A stretch of DNA of 64,000 nucleotides from Hyphomicrobiales bacterium (GTDB taxonomy: Bacteria; Pseudomonadota; Alphaproteobacteria; Rhizobiales; Beijerinckiaceae), in contig JAIXSM010000004.1 of the NCBI GenBank assembly GCA_027484655.1, forward strand, positions 17,183 through 81,182, in the 5' to 3' direction. Under the pieces are notes generated by a model that worked only from the letters and a program-made list of their open reading frames with translations, did no database searches and had not been told where the DNA came from. A program made the position numbers and the translations under genes. Numbering within the stretch: position 1 is the stretch's first letter; each line of letters starts with the position of its first letter. Positions 7,780 through 16,551 of the stretch are shown piece after piece.

Positions 7780-8949
7780 ATGGCGTCGCGAAATCACACG
7801 TCCAACGATCCAGGATTTGGCGTCTACGTCCACTGGCCGTTCTGCCTGTCGAAGTGCCCTTATTGCGACTTCAACAGCCATGTGCGGACCGGCGGCGTGG
7901 ACGAAGCCCGCTATGTCGCTGCGTTTCGGGCGGAAATCGCCCATCGCGCGGCGCTGGCGCCGGGGCGCGAGGTGCAATCCATTTTCTTCGGCGGCGGCAC
8001 CCCCTCGCTCATGAAGCCTGAGACGGTGGCGGCCATTCTGGAGGCCATCGCCGAGAAGTGGACCATCGCGCCCGGCGCAGAAATCACGTTGGAGGCCAAC
8101 CCCACGTCGGTGGAGGCGGGCCGCTTCAAGGGCTACCGCGCGGCGGGCGTCAACCGCGTGTCGCTGGGCGTTCAGGCCATGAACGACGCCGACCTGCGCG
8201 CGCTGGGGCGCATGCACACCGCCGCCGAGGCGATGATCGCCGTGGGTGTGGCGTCGGCGATCTTCGAGCGCTTCTCGTTTGACCTCATCTACGCGCGCCC
8301 CGGGCAGTCGCCCGAGCAGTGGCGCGCGGAGCTTTCAGAGGCCGTGAAGCGCTCGGGCGGGCACCTGTCGCTGTATCAGCTCACCATCGAGCCCGGCACC
8401 ATGTTCGAGCGGCTTGCCGCCGCCGGCAAGCTCGTGACGCCCGACCACGACACCGCGCGGGCCATGTGGGATGTGACGCAGGACGTGACCGAGAAGGCGG
8501 GCCTCTTCCGCTACGAGATATCCAACCACGCCGCGCGCGGCCACGAGAGCGCGCACAATCTCGTTTACTGGCGCTATGGCGAGTACGCAGGGATCGGCCC
8601 CGGCGCCCATGGCCGGCTTATCACGAAGCGCGGACGCTTCGCCCAGTCCACGGAAAAACACCCGGAGATGTGGCTTACCTGCGTCGAGACCGACGGCCAC
8701 GGGCTGGTTGAGGATGAGGCGCTGTCCGCCGAGGAGCAGGGCGACGAGTTCCTGCTCATGGGCCTGCGGCTGTCGGAAGGCATTCTTCCCGCGCGCTACG
8801 AGCAACTGCGCGGGCGCGCGCTCGACCGCTCCCGCGTCGCCGATCTCATCGAGAACAACATGCTCGAGCACGCGCCGGACGGCCGCCTGCGCGTGACGCA
8901 GGAAGGCTTCCCGGTGCTCGATTCCGTGGTCGCGGATCTGGCTTCGTAG
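7780..8949 (+). CDS. hemW: Radical SAM heme chaperone HemW
   Basis: A 389-residue cytosolic or membrane-associated radical SAM protein, full length. The cluster motif is C22-LSK-C26-PY-C29-DF, followed by FFGGGTPSLM (SAM-binding GGE-like region) and EITLEANPTSVE, VNRVSLGVQAMND and FDLIYARPGQ, all typical of HemW. Older annotations call it oxygen-independent coproporphyrinogen III oxidase, but HemW lacks that activity and instead binds and inserts heme. In many alphaproteobacteria it follows rdgB and rph; here it follows a 24-residue membrane protein gene instead. The ribosome site (AAGCGGAAC) is weak. A palindromic repeat follows the stop. Confidence 0.93.
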   Translation: MASRNHTSNDPGFGVYVHWPFCLSKCPYCDFNSHVRTGGVDEARYVAAFRAEIAHRAALAPGREVQSIFFGGGTPSLMKPETVAAILEAIAEKWTIAPGAEITLEANPTSVEAGRFKGYRAAGVNRVSLGVQAMNDADLRALGRMHTAAEAMIAVGVASAIFERFSFDLIYARPGQSPEQWRAELSEAVKRSGGHLSLYQLTIEPGTMFERLAAAGKLVTPDHDTARAMWDVTQDVTEKAGLFRYEISNHAARGHESAHNLVYWRYGEYAGIGPGAHGRLITKRGRFAQSTEKHPEMWLTCVETDGHGLVEDEALSAEEQGDEFLLMGLRLSEGILPARYEQLRGRALDRSRVADLIENNMLEHAPDGRLRVTQEGFPVLDSVVADLAS

Positions 8950-9051
8950 AGCATTTTCCGTCCAAGTGGATGTCGGTTGGACGTAAGAAAATGCGGAAAA
9001 ACAAGAATCTGGAGCGGACGACCTGATGCAGTCAGGTCTTTTCCGCTCCAG
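8950..9051. repeat. Rhizobiales-type intergenic palindromic repeat, two stem-loops
   Basis: Two inverted repeats sit back to back in the convergent gap between hemW and the esterase gene. The first pairs GCATTTTCCGTCCAA with TTGGACGTAAGAAAATGC (8951-8994). The second pairs GGAGCGGACGACCTGA with TCAGGTCTTTTCCGCTCC (9011-9049). The wording GAGCATTTTCC...GAAAATGCGG...ACAAGAATCT matches a repeat family I recall from Bradyrhizobium and relatives. It may stop transcription from both sides. Confidence 0.7.
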
Positions 9052-9054
9052 GCG

Positions 9055-10074
9055 TCACCCCACGTGCTTGCGCCAGAACGCGCCCGCCAGCTCATGGGCG
9101 CGGCGGGCTTCCGACAGGCGCGCCGTGATCTGCATAAAGCCGTGGTGCACGCCCTCGTGCACGTTCACGTCGTAGGTGGCGCCGGCGGCGTCGAGCTTGC
9201 GCGCCATCTCGATGGTGTCGGACATCAGCGGATCGAGCCCCGCCGCGTTCAGATACACCGGCGGCAGTTTCGCCATGGTGGCCTCGCTGGCGGTGAGCGG
9301 CGACACGAGGGGATCGAACCGCAGGGCGCCCGGCCCTTCGCCGCCAGGCGCGTAGAAATCGAGAAACTTCTTCATGCCCGCCATGCCAAGCCCATGGCCG
9401 ACGCCGAAGCGCTTGTAGGACGGCGTTTCGAAATCGCAGCCCCACACGCCATAGAAGCACAGGCACGCGTCGGGGCGCCGACGCCCTGAGTCCCCCTCAC
9501 GGATGGTGGCGGCAAGCGCCAGATTGGCGCCTGCGCTGTCGCCAGCCACGCCCACCGGACCGTTGAACTCAGCGTCCGTCTCACCGCGCTTGATCACGTA
9601 GCGCAGCGCCGCCACCACATCGTCCAGCGCCGCGGGAAACGGATGCTCGGGCGCGAGCCTGTAGTCGACCGCGAGCACGCGGGTCTTCGCAGCAATGGCG
9701 AGATTGCGCGCGAGGTTGGCGTGGGACTCAAGGCTGCCGAACGTCCAGCCGCCGCCGTGCATGTAGACGATGCAGCCGGGCGCAACCTCCAGCGGCTCGA
9801 TGAGCTCGCACGAAACAGCGGGCGCGTCGAACAGGCCCGGGATGGTCATGTGGATGGCGTTGCGCACCGCCGGCAGATCAGAGTTCCAGCGCTTTGACGA
9901 GATCGCCCGCACCTGACGCTGCTCGGCGACGGTCATGCGCGACTGATCGGGAAGCTTGGCGTCCTCGGCCTGAATGAACGCCCACACCTCCTCCATCTCC
10001 GGCGAGCGCTTCGCCTCCGCCGACAACAGGCGCGCGACGTCAATCTTGGCGAGCGGAGAGGTGGAGGCGGTCAT
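9055..10074 (-). CDS. Alpha/beta hydrolase, hormone-sensitive lipase type
   Basis: A 339-residue cytosolic esterase of the HSL (bacterial family IV) group. The oxyanion-hole motif HGGGW is at residues 106-110, the nucleophile elbow GDSAG has its serine at residue 180, and a downstream GLDPLMSD and GVHHGFM supply the acidic and histidine members of the triad. The ATG overlaps the stop codon of the nitrilase-family gene (ATGA at 10071-10074), so the two are translationally coupled. Together an amidase and an esterase suggest stepwise hydrolysis of an amide- or ester-bearing compound (inference). The physiological substrate is unknown. Confidence 0.88.
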   Translation of the reverse strand: MTASTSPLAKIDVARLLSAEAKRSPEMEEVWAFIQAEDAKLPDQSRMTVAEQRQVRAISSKRWNSDLPAVRNAIHMTIPGLFDAPAVSCELIEPLEVAPGCIVYMHGGGWTFGSLESHANLARNLAIAAKTRVLAVDYRLAPEHPFPAALDDVVAALRYVIKRGETDAEFNGPVGVAGDSAGANLALAATIREGDSGRRRPDACLCFYGVWGCDFETPSYKRFGVGHGLGMAGMKKFLDFYAPGGEGPGALRFDPLVSPLTASEATMAKLPPVYLNAAGLDPLMSDTIEMARKLDAAGATYDVNVHEGVHHGFMQITARLSEARRAHELAGAFWRKHVG

Positions 10075-10892
10075 GTGAGTTTCACCTTGTGTCGTGCGAC
10101 GGGAATCATAGCGCGCACGTGCTCGACGCGCGCGGGATCGATGCGGGCGGCCACGTAGCCCACGCCATCGGAGGCGCGGGCCACCACATGGCCCCAGGGG
10201 TCGGCCACCAGCGAATGGCCGTATGTGAACCGCGGCTCGCCGCCCTGCATGTGGGCGCCCGTCTGGCCGGCGGCGCAGACGTAAGTTTCTGTCTCAATAG
10301 CGCGAGCGCGCAGCAGCACTTCCCAGTGGTCCTTGCCAGTCTGCAGCGTGAAGGCGGCTGGCAGCGCGATCATCTGCGCGCCGCGCGCGGCCAGCGCCTG
10401 AAACAGATCGGGAAAGCGCAGATCGTAGCAGATCGAGCAGCCCACCGTGACGCCCTCGCAATCGTAGGTGGCCACCGCGTCGCCGGGCTTCATGGCGGCG
10501 CTCTCGTTGTACTGCTGGCCGTTGGGCGCGGTGATGTCGAACATGTGGATCTTGCGATAGCGCGCGATCTCATCACCCGCGCGGTTGAAAACCACCGTGG
10601 TGTTGCCGACGCGCTCCTCACCGGGGATGCGCTCCAGCAGCGAACCGCCATGGATGAACACCCCGTGCTGGCGCGCCACATCGCGCAGCATCGTCCACGC
10701 GGGCCCGCCCGGCAGCTCCTCGGCGGCGGCCTGTTTGTCAGCGCGCGAACCGCCCATGAAGTCGAACACTTCCGGCAGGCAGATCCAGTCCGGCCGCTCC
10801 TCGGCGATGGCGCGCTCCATCAACTCGCGGGCCGCGGCGATGTTGGCGCCCTTGTCAGACCCGGAGTTCATTTGAATAAGCGCGACTTTCAT
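10071..10892 (-). CDS. Carbon-nitrogen hydrolase (nitrilase/omega-amidase superfamily)
   Basis: A 273-residue cytosolic amidohydrolase. The catalytic triad is visible: Glu41 in LPEVFDF, Lys114 in YRKIHMFD and Cys155 in ICYDLRFPD. The pattern RKIHMFDI and CYDLRFP places it with the Nit1/Nit2-like branch (deaminated glutathione amidase or omega-amidase) more than with aliphatic nitrilases. It is the upstream gene of a two-gene unit with the HSL-type esterase, overlapping it by four bases. Likely reaction is hydrolysis of an omega-amide or N-carbamoyl group. The exact substrate is uncertain. Confidence 0.88.
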   Translation of the reverse strand: MKVALIQMNSGSDKGANIAAARELMERAIAEERPDWICLPEVFDFMGGSRADKQAAAEELPGGPAWTMLRDVARQHGVFIHGGSLLERIPGEERVGNTTVVFNRAGDEIARYRKIHMFDITAPNGQQYNESAAMKPGDAVATYDCEGVTVGCSICYDLRFPDLFQALAARGAQMIALPAAFTLQTGKDHWEVLLRARAIETETYVCAAGQTGAHMQGGEPRFTYGHSLVADPWGHVVARASDGVGYVAARIDPARVEHVRAMIPVARHKVKLT

Positions 10893-10961
10893 GGACCATC
10901 CGTTCTCATGCGAAAGCGTTCGAGTGTGCGGCGCTGGCCGCCAGCGCGCAACAGCACGGAC

Positions 10962-12164
10962 TCAGGGGCGCTCAAGCGCCAGAGCGATGCCCTGCCCCAC
11001 GCCGATGCACATGGTGGCCAGCGCGCGGCGAGCGCCGCGATCATTCATCTCGATGGCGGCTGACAGCGCAATGCGCACGCCCGACATGCCAAGCGGATGG
11101 CCGATGGCGATGGCGCCGCCGTTCGGGTTCACGCGCTCTTCGTCGTCCGCCAGTCCCAGTTCGCGGGTGACGGCCAGCGCCTGCGCAGCGAACGCCTCAT
11201 TGAGTTCGATCACGCCAAAATCGTCGATGGAGAGGCCAAGCCGGGCCATGAGCTTTTGTGTTGCGGGCGCAGGGCCGATGCCCATAATGCGCGGCGGAAC
11301 GCCTGCCGTCGCAAGGCCCGAAAGGCGCGCGAGCGGCGTGAGCCCATAAGTCGCGACGGCCTTTTCGGACGCGACCAGAACCGCAGCGGCGCCGTCGTTG
11401 ATCCCTGAGGCGTTGCCTGCGGTTACAGAACCGCCCTTGCGGAAAATGGGCTTGAGGGACGCGAGCTTGTCCAGCGTCGTCTCGCGCGGATGCTCGTCGC
11501 GCTCAACCATGGTCACCGCGCCCTTGCGGTCGCGAAGCTCGACGGGAACAATCTCGCGCGCGAGGCGCCCCGACGCGATGGCCCGGGCTGCCCGCGCCTG
11601 ACTGCGCAGCGCGAACGCATCCTGATCCTCGCGGGAAATCGCGCGCTCGTGCGCGAGGTTCTCCGCCGTCTCGCCCATGGCGTCGACGCCATACTGCGCT
11701 TCGAGCTTCGGATTGACGAAACGCCAGCCTAGCGTGGTGTCAAAAATCTCCGGGCTGCGCGCGAACGCCTCCGTCGCCTTGCCCATCACAAACGGCGCGC
11801 GCGACATGCTCTCGACCCCGCAGGCGATGGCGACGTCCATCTCGCCGGCGCGGATGGCGCGGGCGGCGACGCCCAGCGCGTCAAGTCCCGAACCACACAG
11901 GCGGTTGATTGTGGCGCCGGGTACCTCTTGCGGCAGGCCAGCCAGCAGCAGGCCCATGCGCGCCACGTTGCGGTTGTCCTCGCCCGACTGGTTGGCGCAA
12001 CCGGCGAACACATCCTCGACAGCGCTCGCAGGGACCGACGGCGTGCGCTCCATCAGGGCTTTCAGGACATGGGCCAGCAGGTCGTCAGGGCGCACAGAGG
12101 ACAGGGCGCCGGCGTAGCGGCCGACGGGCGTGCGCACGCCGGCGCAGAGATAGGCTTCGGACAT
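10962..12164 (-). CDS. pcaF: Acetyl-CoA acyltransferase, 3-oxoadipyl-CoA thiolase type
   Basis: A 400-residue thiolase. The nucleophilic cysteine is Cys90 in NRLCGSGLDA, and the second active-site block NPNGGAIAIGHPLGMSG plus CIGVGQG near the C-terminus is intact. The phrases RTPVGRYAGALSSVRPDDL, GCANQSGEDNRNVARM, FDTTLGWRFVNPKLEAQYG and VDAMGETAENLA match 3-oxoadipyl-CoA/3-oxo-5,6-dehydrosuberyl-CoA thiolases (PcaF/PaaJ) closely. This enzyme cleaves 3-oxoadipyl-CoA to succinyl-CoA and acetyl-CoA in aromatic degradation. No other pca or paa genes are nearby, so the pathway assignment rests on sequence similarity alone. Confidence 0.82.
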   Translation of the reverse strand: MSEAYLCAGVRTPVGRYAGALSSVRPDDLLAHVLKALMERTPSVPASAVEDVFAGCANQSGEDNRNVARMGLLLAGLPQEVPGATINRLCGSGLDALGVAARAIRAGEMDVAIACGVESMSRAPFVMGKATEAFARSPEIFDTTLGWRFVNPKLEAQYGVDAMGETAENLAHERAISREDQDAFALRSQARAARAIASGRLAREIVPVELRDRKGAVTMVERDEHPRETTLDKLASLKPIFRKGGSVTAGNASGINDGAAAVLVASEKAVATYGLTPLARLSGLATAGVPPRIMGIGPAPATQKLMARLGLSIDDFGVIELNEAFAAQALAVTRELGLADDEERVNPNGGAIAIGHPLGMSGVRIALSAAIEMNDRGARRALATMCIGVGQGIALALERP

Positions 12165-12346
12165 GGGGCGTTCGGCTCCCCGGCGGCGGCGCCGGTCTGG
12201 AAAACATGGTTTCGACGCAATCTAGCGGGCCGACGCGTGCAGCGTCAAACGCTTGGCGCAGTGCGTTTGTCCGCGCGAATGGCCCCAAAATGGTGTATTG
12301 TGCACACTCCGATCGCCATGGGGAGATGGCGGAGCGGGAGGGGAAC

Positions 12347-13183
12347 ATGAAAACAATTTTCGTTCCGGTTGAACTGCATTCGTCCATCGACTCCGTGTTG
12401 CGGACATCGCTGCTGCTCGCGCGCCGCTTCGGCGGCCACATTGAGGGGGCGCCGCTGGGGCCTGACCTGCCCGATCTCGTCGCCTTTGACATGCCGGTGA
12501 GCTGGACGGTTTCTGACCAGAACGCATGGCGCGAAATCGCTGACGAGGCCCATAGCAAGTTCGAAACTTTCATGATGGAGAACGGGGTTCCGCAGCAGGA
12601 GCCGCACGGCGGCGCGCAGACGCCCACCTGCTCGTGGTCCGGCGAGAACTCGCTGGGTGACAGCCAGGCGGCGAGCCTCGCACGCGCGTTCGATGTGTCC
12701 ATCATGGGCAGGCCCGGCGATGATCGGGGAGACCCGCGCATGGCGACCGCCGAGGCGGCGATCTTCGAAAGCGGGCGTCCGGTGCTGCTGGCGCCGCCGA
12801 AGCCGGTGGAAACGCTTGGCGAGAGCATCGCGATCTCATGGAACCAGAGCACGGAGACCGCGCGCGCGGTCGCGTTCGCCATGCCCCTCTTGATGAAGGC
12901 GAAGAGCGTTTACGTGCTCACCATCGATAACTTCATGGTGGAAGGCCCGCCCGGCGAACTCCTCGCCCGCACCCTGCGCGCCAACGGGGTGCCCGCGGAA
13001 GCGGTGACGCGTCCGAACGCGCGCACGTCCGGCGAGGCGGTGCTCGATCAGGCGACAAAGCTCGGGTGCGACATGCTCATCAAGGGCGCCTACACCCAAA
13101 GCCGCCTGCGCCAGATGATTTTTGGCGGCGCCACCGCGCACATCCTCGCCAAGGCGCAAATGCCCGTGTTCATGGCCAACTAA
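12347..13183 (+). CDS. Universal stress protein family, two-domain
   Basis: A 278-residue cytosolic protein with two UspA-like halves. The second half carries the usual ending CDMLIKGAYTQSRLRQMIFGGATAHIL, equivalent to the ATP-binding GxxG(9)GS/T region of Usp proteins, here slightly degenerate. The ATG at 12347 is chosen because GGGAGGGG lies just upstream and the protein opens MKTIFVPVELH as in the family. An earlier in-frame start would add about 146 residues antisense to the thiolase gene. It is divergent from the thiolase. The 3' end is repeated three times in tandem (see the repeat at 13173). Role in stress tolerance is inferred from family only. Confidence 0.82.
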   Translation: MKTIFVPVELHSSIDSVLRTSLLLARRFGGHIEGAPLGPDLPDLVAFDMPVSWTVSDQNAWREIADEAHSKFETFMMENGVPQQEPHGGAQTPTCSWSGENSLGDSQAASLARAFDVSIMGRPGDDRGDPRMATAEAAIFESGRPVLLAPPKPVETLGESIAISWNQSTETARAVAFAMPLLMKAKSVYVLTIDNFMVEGPPGELLARTLRANGVPAEAVTRPNARTSGEAVLDQATKLGCDMLIKGAYTQSRLRQMIFGGATAHILAKAQMPVFMAN

Positions 13184-13217
13184 AAACTGGCCAACTAAGA
13201 ACTGGCGAACTGAATCC
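13173..13217 (+). repeat. 15-bp tandem repeat across a stop codon, three units
   Basis: Units at 13173-13187, 13188-13202 and 13203-13217 share TGGCCAACTAAGAAC with 1 to a few changes. Each carries an in-frame stop (TAA, TAA, TGA), so the last codons and stop of the Usp gene are triplicated in register. Confidence 0.85.
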
Positions 13218-13226
13218 CCGTCGCGC

Positions 13227-14735
13227 TCAAATGCGGCGCTGGGGATTCATCCACGCCAGCGCCGCCCCGACCGCCGCGAAACACGCGAGGGCGGCGAACG
13301 CGTAAGAGAACCCCCGCGCAATGGTTGCGGCGAGCGCGGCTTGCCGCGCCGGGTCCAGGCCCGTGACAGACTCGGGCCCCTTCTGCAGGATCTCGACGAA
13401 GAGCTTGGCGGCGGACGGATCCGCGGCGGAGGCGCTGGCGAACAGAACGACGCCGAAAAGCGCCGCACCGAATGACGCGCCGACGCTGCGCGCGAACTGG
13501 ATCGAGCCGGACGCCGCGCCCAGCATCCGCCGGCCAGCGGCGGTCTGGATCGTCACCTGCACGACGCCCATCACCGTCCCCATGCACACGGCGGTGAGCC
13601 CCATGCAGACAAGGAACTCATGGTAGCCAAGGCGACCGGCGTTGAGGGCGATGTAGGCGAGCATCACGGTGGTCAGGGTCGAGCCGAGCGACGGCAGGAT
13701 CATTGTCAGGCCGGTGCGCGTGACGATGCGCCCGGTGATCATCGCCGAGACGCCGATCCCGGCGCTGACCGTCAGAAGCGCCCAGCTCACCTGCCCCGGC
13801 GCGCCGAAGCCGGTGACGCGCATGTAGAGCGGCGTGAACGCCACGAGGGCCACCAGCGCCGCGCCATGGCACGCGGCCATGGCCTGCGCGGTCCAGATCG
13901 CCCGCTGGCGCATGAGCGAGATCGGCAGAAGCGGCGAGGGGCTGCGACGCTCCTGCCGGATGAGCAGCAGCAGCGCAAGAATAGAGACGGCGGCCAATCC
14001 GCCCGCCAGCGGCAGCGTCGATGAATCAAGCTGGCGCACCTGCTCCAGCGCCAGAAGCGCTGGCGCCACGAAGGCGATGAATAACAGAAGGCCCAGCGCG
14101 TCGAAGTTCCAGTCGGAGCGCCGGGAGCCAGGTCGCGATTGCAATCGCAGCACCATGATGACCGCAACCAGCGCGGTGGGCACGTTCATCAGGAAAACGG
14201 AGCGCCAGCCATAATGCTCCGCCAGAAGACCGCCCGCGACAGGCCCCAGCGCGGCGGCCGTCACGGAGATGGCGGCAAGATACCCCTGATATTGACCGCG
14301 CTGGCGCGGCGGGATCACCTCGCCGATGAGCGCCTGCGACATGCTCATGAGGCCACCGCCGCCAAGCCCCTGCACGAACCGCGCGGCCGCAATCATCGTG
14401 ACGGACGGGGCCAGCGAGTTGAGCACCGCGCCCACGGTGAACATGGCCAGCGCCACGAGCATAAGCCTGCGCCGGCCGAACGAATCCCCGAGGTAGCCAT
14501 AGAGCGGCGCGGAGATGGTGGCCGCCAGCAGGTAGGCCACCACGATCCAGGACACGCGCTCGACCTCCCCCAGATCGCCGGCGATGGCCGGCAGCGCGCT
14601 CGCCACGATGGTCTGATCGCTCATGGCCAGAAACATCGGCAGCATGATCGATGGGAAGATGCGAAAGAACACACGCGCATTGGCGGGCGGGATCGGACCC
14701 GAGGTTTCTTCGGGCTTGCCAACGGGCGCGTTCAA
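13227..14735 (-). CDS. MFS drug efflux transporter, DHA2 (EmrB/QacA) type
   Basis: A 502-residue inner-membrane protein with about fourteen hydrophobic helices, the size and layout of the DHA2 drug:H+ antiporters. Motif A is seen as GYLGDSFGRRRLML after helix 2, and helix 1 begins MLPMFLAMSDQTIVASALPAIA, as in EmrB-like proteins (LDxTIVNVALP). The start is TTG at 14735, preceded by AGGG. No in-frame ATG fits the N-terminus better. There is no EmrA-type membrane-fusion partner alongside, so export probably ends in the periplasm. Substrates are unknown. Confidence 0.87.
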   Translation of the reverse strand: MNAPVGKPEETSGPIPPANARVFFRIFPSIMLPMFLAMSDQTIVASALPAIAGDLGEVERVSWIVVAYLLAATISAPLYGYLGDSFGRRRLMLVALAMFTVGAVLNSLAPSVTMIAAARFVQGLGGGGLMSMSQALIGEVIPPRQRGQYQGYLAAISVTAAALGPVAGGLLAEHYGWRSVFLMNVPTALVAVIMVLRLQSRPGSRRSDWNFDALGLLLFIAFVAPALLALEQVRQLDSSTLPLAGGLAAVSILALLLLIRQERRSPSPLLPISLMRQRAIWTAQAMAACHGAALVALVAFTPLYMRVTGFGAPGQVSWALLTVSAGIGVSAMITGRIVTRTGLTMILPSLGSTLTTVMLAYIALNAGRLGYHEFLVCMGLTAVCMGTVMGVVQVTIQTAAGRRMLGAASGSIQFARSVGASFGAALFGVVLFASASAADPSAAKLFVEILQKGPESVTGLDPARQAALAATIARGFSYAFAALACFAAVGAALAWMNPQRRI

Positions 14736-14816
14736 CGAGAAGCCCTCGCGATGGTGATCTGGTGGGAGGTAGGCGAGAGATAGGCCTTTTGCGCCCGCTC
14801 GCCAACCGTCGCCGGG

Positions 14817-15176
14817 CTAAGGGATGTCGTCTGCGGCTTGCGTGGGCGCCAGCGCCCTCTCAAGGCCGCGGATTTCAGCGCCAAAACTCTCCTCCGCCTG
14901 CCGCTCCATGCGGCGGTAGAGATCCACCAGCGAACGCCCGAAATCGGTCAGTTGCGCCTGTCCGCCGCCCTTGCCGCCCAGCCGGGTGGCGAACACGGGC
15001 TGCGCGAACATGCGGTTCACCTCGTCGGTGAGAAGCCACGCGCGCCGATAGGACATCCCCATGGCGCGGGCGGCGGAGGAGATCGATCCGTGTTCATCGA
15101 TGAGTTCGAGCAGCCGGATCTTGCCATGGCCGAGATGACGTCGGGGATCGAAATCGAGACGGAGCGTGACGCGCAT
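14817..15176 (-). CDS. ModE-type winged-helix regulator, DNA-binding domain only
   Basis: A 119-residue transcription factor matching the N-terminal domain of ModE: GKIRLLELIDEHGSISSAAR, AMGMSYRRAWLLTDEVN and GGKGGGQAQLTDFG are the family's hallmark helix-turn-helix and wing. The molybdate-binding TOBE (Mop) domains that normally follow are absent, so it cannot sense molybdate in the ModE way. Its ATG overlaps the TGA of the trmO-like gene upstream (TGATG), indicating translational coupling. One-domain ModE homologues are common in alphaproteobacteria. Targets are unknown, though molybdenum enzymes such as the one at the left edge are a possibility (inference). Confidence 0.85.
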   Translation of the reverse strand: MRVTLRLDFDPRRHLGHGKIRLLELIDEHGSISSAARAMGMSYRRAWLLTDEVNRMFAQPVFATRLGGKGGGQAQLTDFGRSLVDLYRRMERQAEESFGAEIRGLERALAPTQAADDIP

Positions 15177-15649
15177 CAGCCGCCGCCGGGTCGCGCCCGA
15201 TCATGCGGGCAGGTCTCGGGCTTGAGGTCCACGAGCGGCGTGCCGTCGAGACAATCGAGCCCGCGCACGCTCACGCCATCGTCGTGAACTTCGACAACCT
15301 CGACGATAGAAACCGCGATGGGATTGGGCCGGTTGGGCGAGCGGATGGTGAAGGTGCCGCTGGCGACGCCCGTATGGTTCGGCTTCTGGGTCACGAGGTC
15401 ACGGCGGGCCTCATGCATCCAGTACAGCACTTGCAGATGCGAATGGCGACCGAGCCCCTGAAGCGCCCTGCGCCAGGGCTCATCGACCACGATCCTGCAT
15501 ACGGGGCCGTCGAGATCGCCACGGCGCGGACATTCGCGACGGGTCTTCCAGGGCGTGCGGATGGAGCCGATGAACCAGAGCCCCGCCTGAAACTCAACTG
15601 GGGTCTGGATGGTCTCCTCGCCGTCCCGCACGTCGGTCGTCGTCTGCAT
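15176..15649 (-). CDS. trmO: tRNA (N6-threonylcarbamoyladenosine37-N6)-methyltransferase TrmO family
   Basis: A 157-residue SAM-dependent methyltransferase of the TrmO/VirR (UPF0066) family. The key motif is SGTFTIRSPNRPNPIAVSIV, with GSIRTPWKTRRECPRRG near the N-terminus and GLDCLDGTPLVDLKP near the end. In E. coli TrmO methylates t6A37 of tRNA-Thr. The ATG at 15649 is used; the ribosome site is weak, and a longer frame reaching 15787 would overlap the divergent isochorismatase-family gene. The protein is shorter than E. coli TrmO because it lacks the C-terminal extension. It is fused in translation to the ModE-like regulator downstream. Some short family members may have other substrates. 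Confidence 0.78.
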   Translation of the reverse strand: MQTTTDVRDGEETIQTPVEFQAGLWFIGSIRTPWKTRRECPRRGDLDGPVCRIVVDEPWRRALQGLGRHSHLQVLYWMHEARRDLVTQKPNHTGVASGTFTIRSPNRPNPIAVSIVEVVEVHDDGVSVRGLDCLDGTPLVDLKPETCPHDRARPGGG

Positions 15650-15774
15650 TCCCGCTGGCGCCCCTATTGCTGACTTCGCTTTAGCCTGGAAGTGGACACA
15701 TCTTATTGAATGAGGAAAACTTGTCGAGGACAGGCCGCGACGCCGCGGCCGCAACAATCGCAGGAGTTGGCGCG

Positions 15775-16482
15775 ATGATCGACGCATTCGAGGACCATTG
15801 CTGGAAGGATGTAATCCCCCAGGACATTCTGGACCTCTACAAGCATTACAAGCGCGACCTGTTCATCGGCCCGCGCGCCGCAGTGCTCGCCATCGACGTG
15901 TATGAGCTGGCGTATCAGGGCGGCCCAAGGCCCGTCGCGGAAGTAGCGGCCGAGTTCCCGTCCTCCTGCGGGATCAACGCGTGGAACGCCATTCCCCCCA
16001 CGCAGCGCCTGCTGGGCGCCGCGCGCGCGGCGGGGCTGCCGATCTTCTACTCAACCAGCGAGACGCGCCCGGCCGCCAAACCCGGCGCCGTGAAGGCGAC
16101 GAACCGGCGCTCGACGCCCACCAGCGCGGACGTTTACGCGATCCGGCCCGAGTTCGCGCCCCAGCCAGGCGACGTGGTGATCTTCAAGCAGCGCGCCAGC
16201 GCGTTCTACGGCACGCCGTTGGTCGCGCATATGACCCAGCTTGGAATCGACACGATCATCATCTTCGGGGAGAGCACATCGGGGTGCGTGCGCGCATCCA
16301 CTGTCGATGGGTACTCCAACGGCTTCCACATGGTGATGGCGGAGGAATGCTGCTTCGACCGCAGCGACATCTCGCACAAGGTGAATCTCTTCGACCTGCA
16401 CCACAAGTATGCCGACGTCATGAAGGTGGATGAGATCGTGAGCACGCTGGAGAGCCGCATTCCGGCGCAGGCGGCTCAATAA
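15775..16482 (+). CDS. Isochorismatase-family cysteine hydrolase
   Basis: A 235-residue cytosolic amidohydrolase. The Asp-Lys-Cys triad is present as Asp41 (LAIDVYE), Lys138 (IFKQRASAF) and Cys171 (GESTSGCVRAST). The ATG at 15775 is chosen for its excellent CAGGAG ribosome site. An earlier in-frame start at 15706 would add 23 poorly conserved residues. N-carbamoylsarcosine amidase-like and maleamate amidase-like enzymes share this STSGCVR motif, so hydrolysis of an amide such as an N-carbamoyl compound is more likely than true isochorismate cleavage. It is divergent from trmO. Substrate undetermined. Confidence 0.85.
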   Translation: MIDAFEDHCWKDVIPQDILDLYKHYKRDLFIGPRAAVLAIDVYELAYQGGPRPVAEVAAEFPSSCGINAWNAIPPTQRLLGAARAAGLPIFYSTSETRPAAKPGAVKATNRRSTPTSADVYAIRPEFAPQPGDVVIFKQRASAFYGTPLVAHMTQLGIDTIIIFGESTSGCVRASTVDGYSNGFHMVMAEECCFDRSDISHKVNLFDLHHKYADVMKVDEIVSTLESRIPAQAAQ

Positions 16483-16551
16483 TTCAGGTTGATGGACCGG
16501 CGCCGCGCAAGGGGCTAGCCTGCCTCCTGCGCGTTCACCGGAGACATCACC

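Noticed and set aside
15706..15774. Longer N-terminus of the isochorismatase-family protein from 15706
   Set aside because: The ATG at 15775 has a far better ribosome site (CAGGAG) and the extra residues look unrelated to the family.
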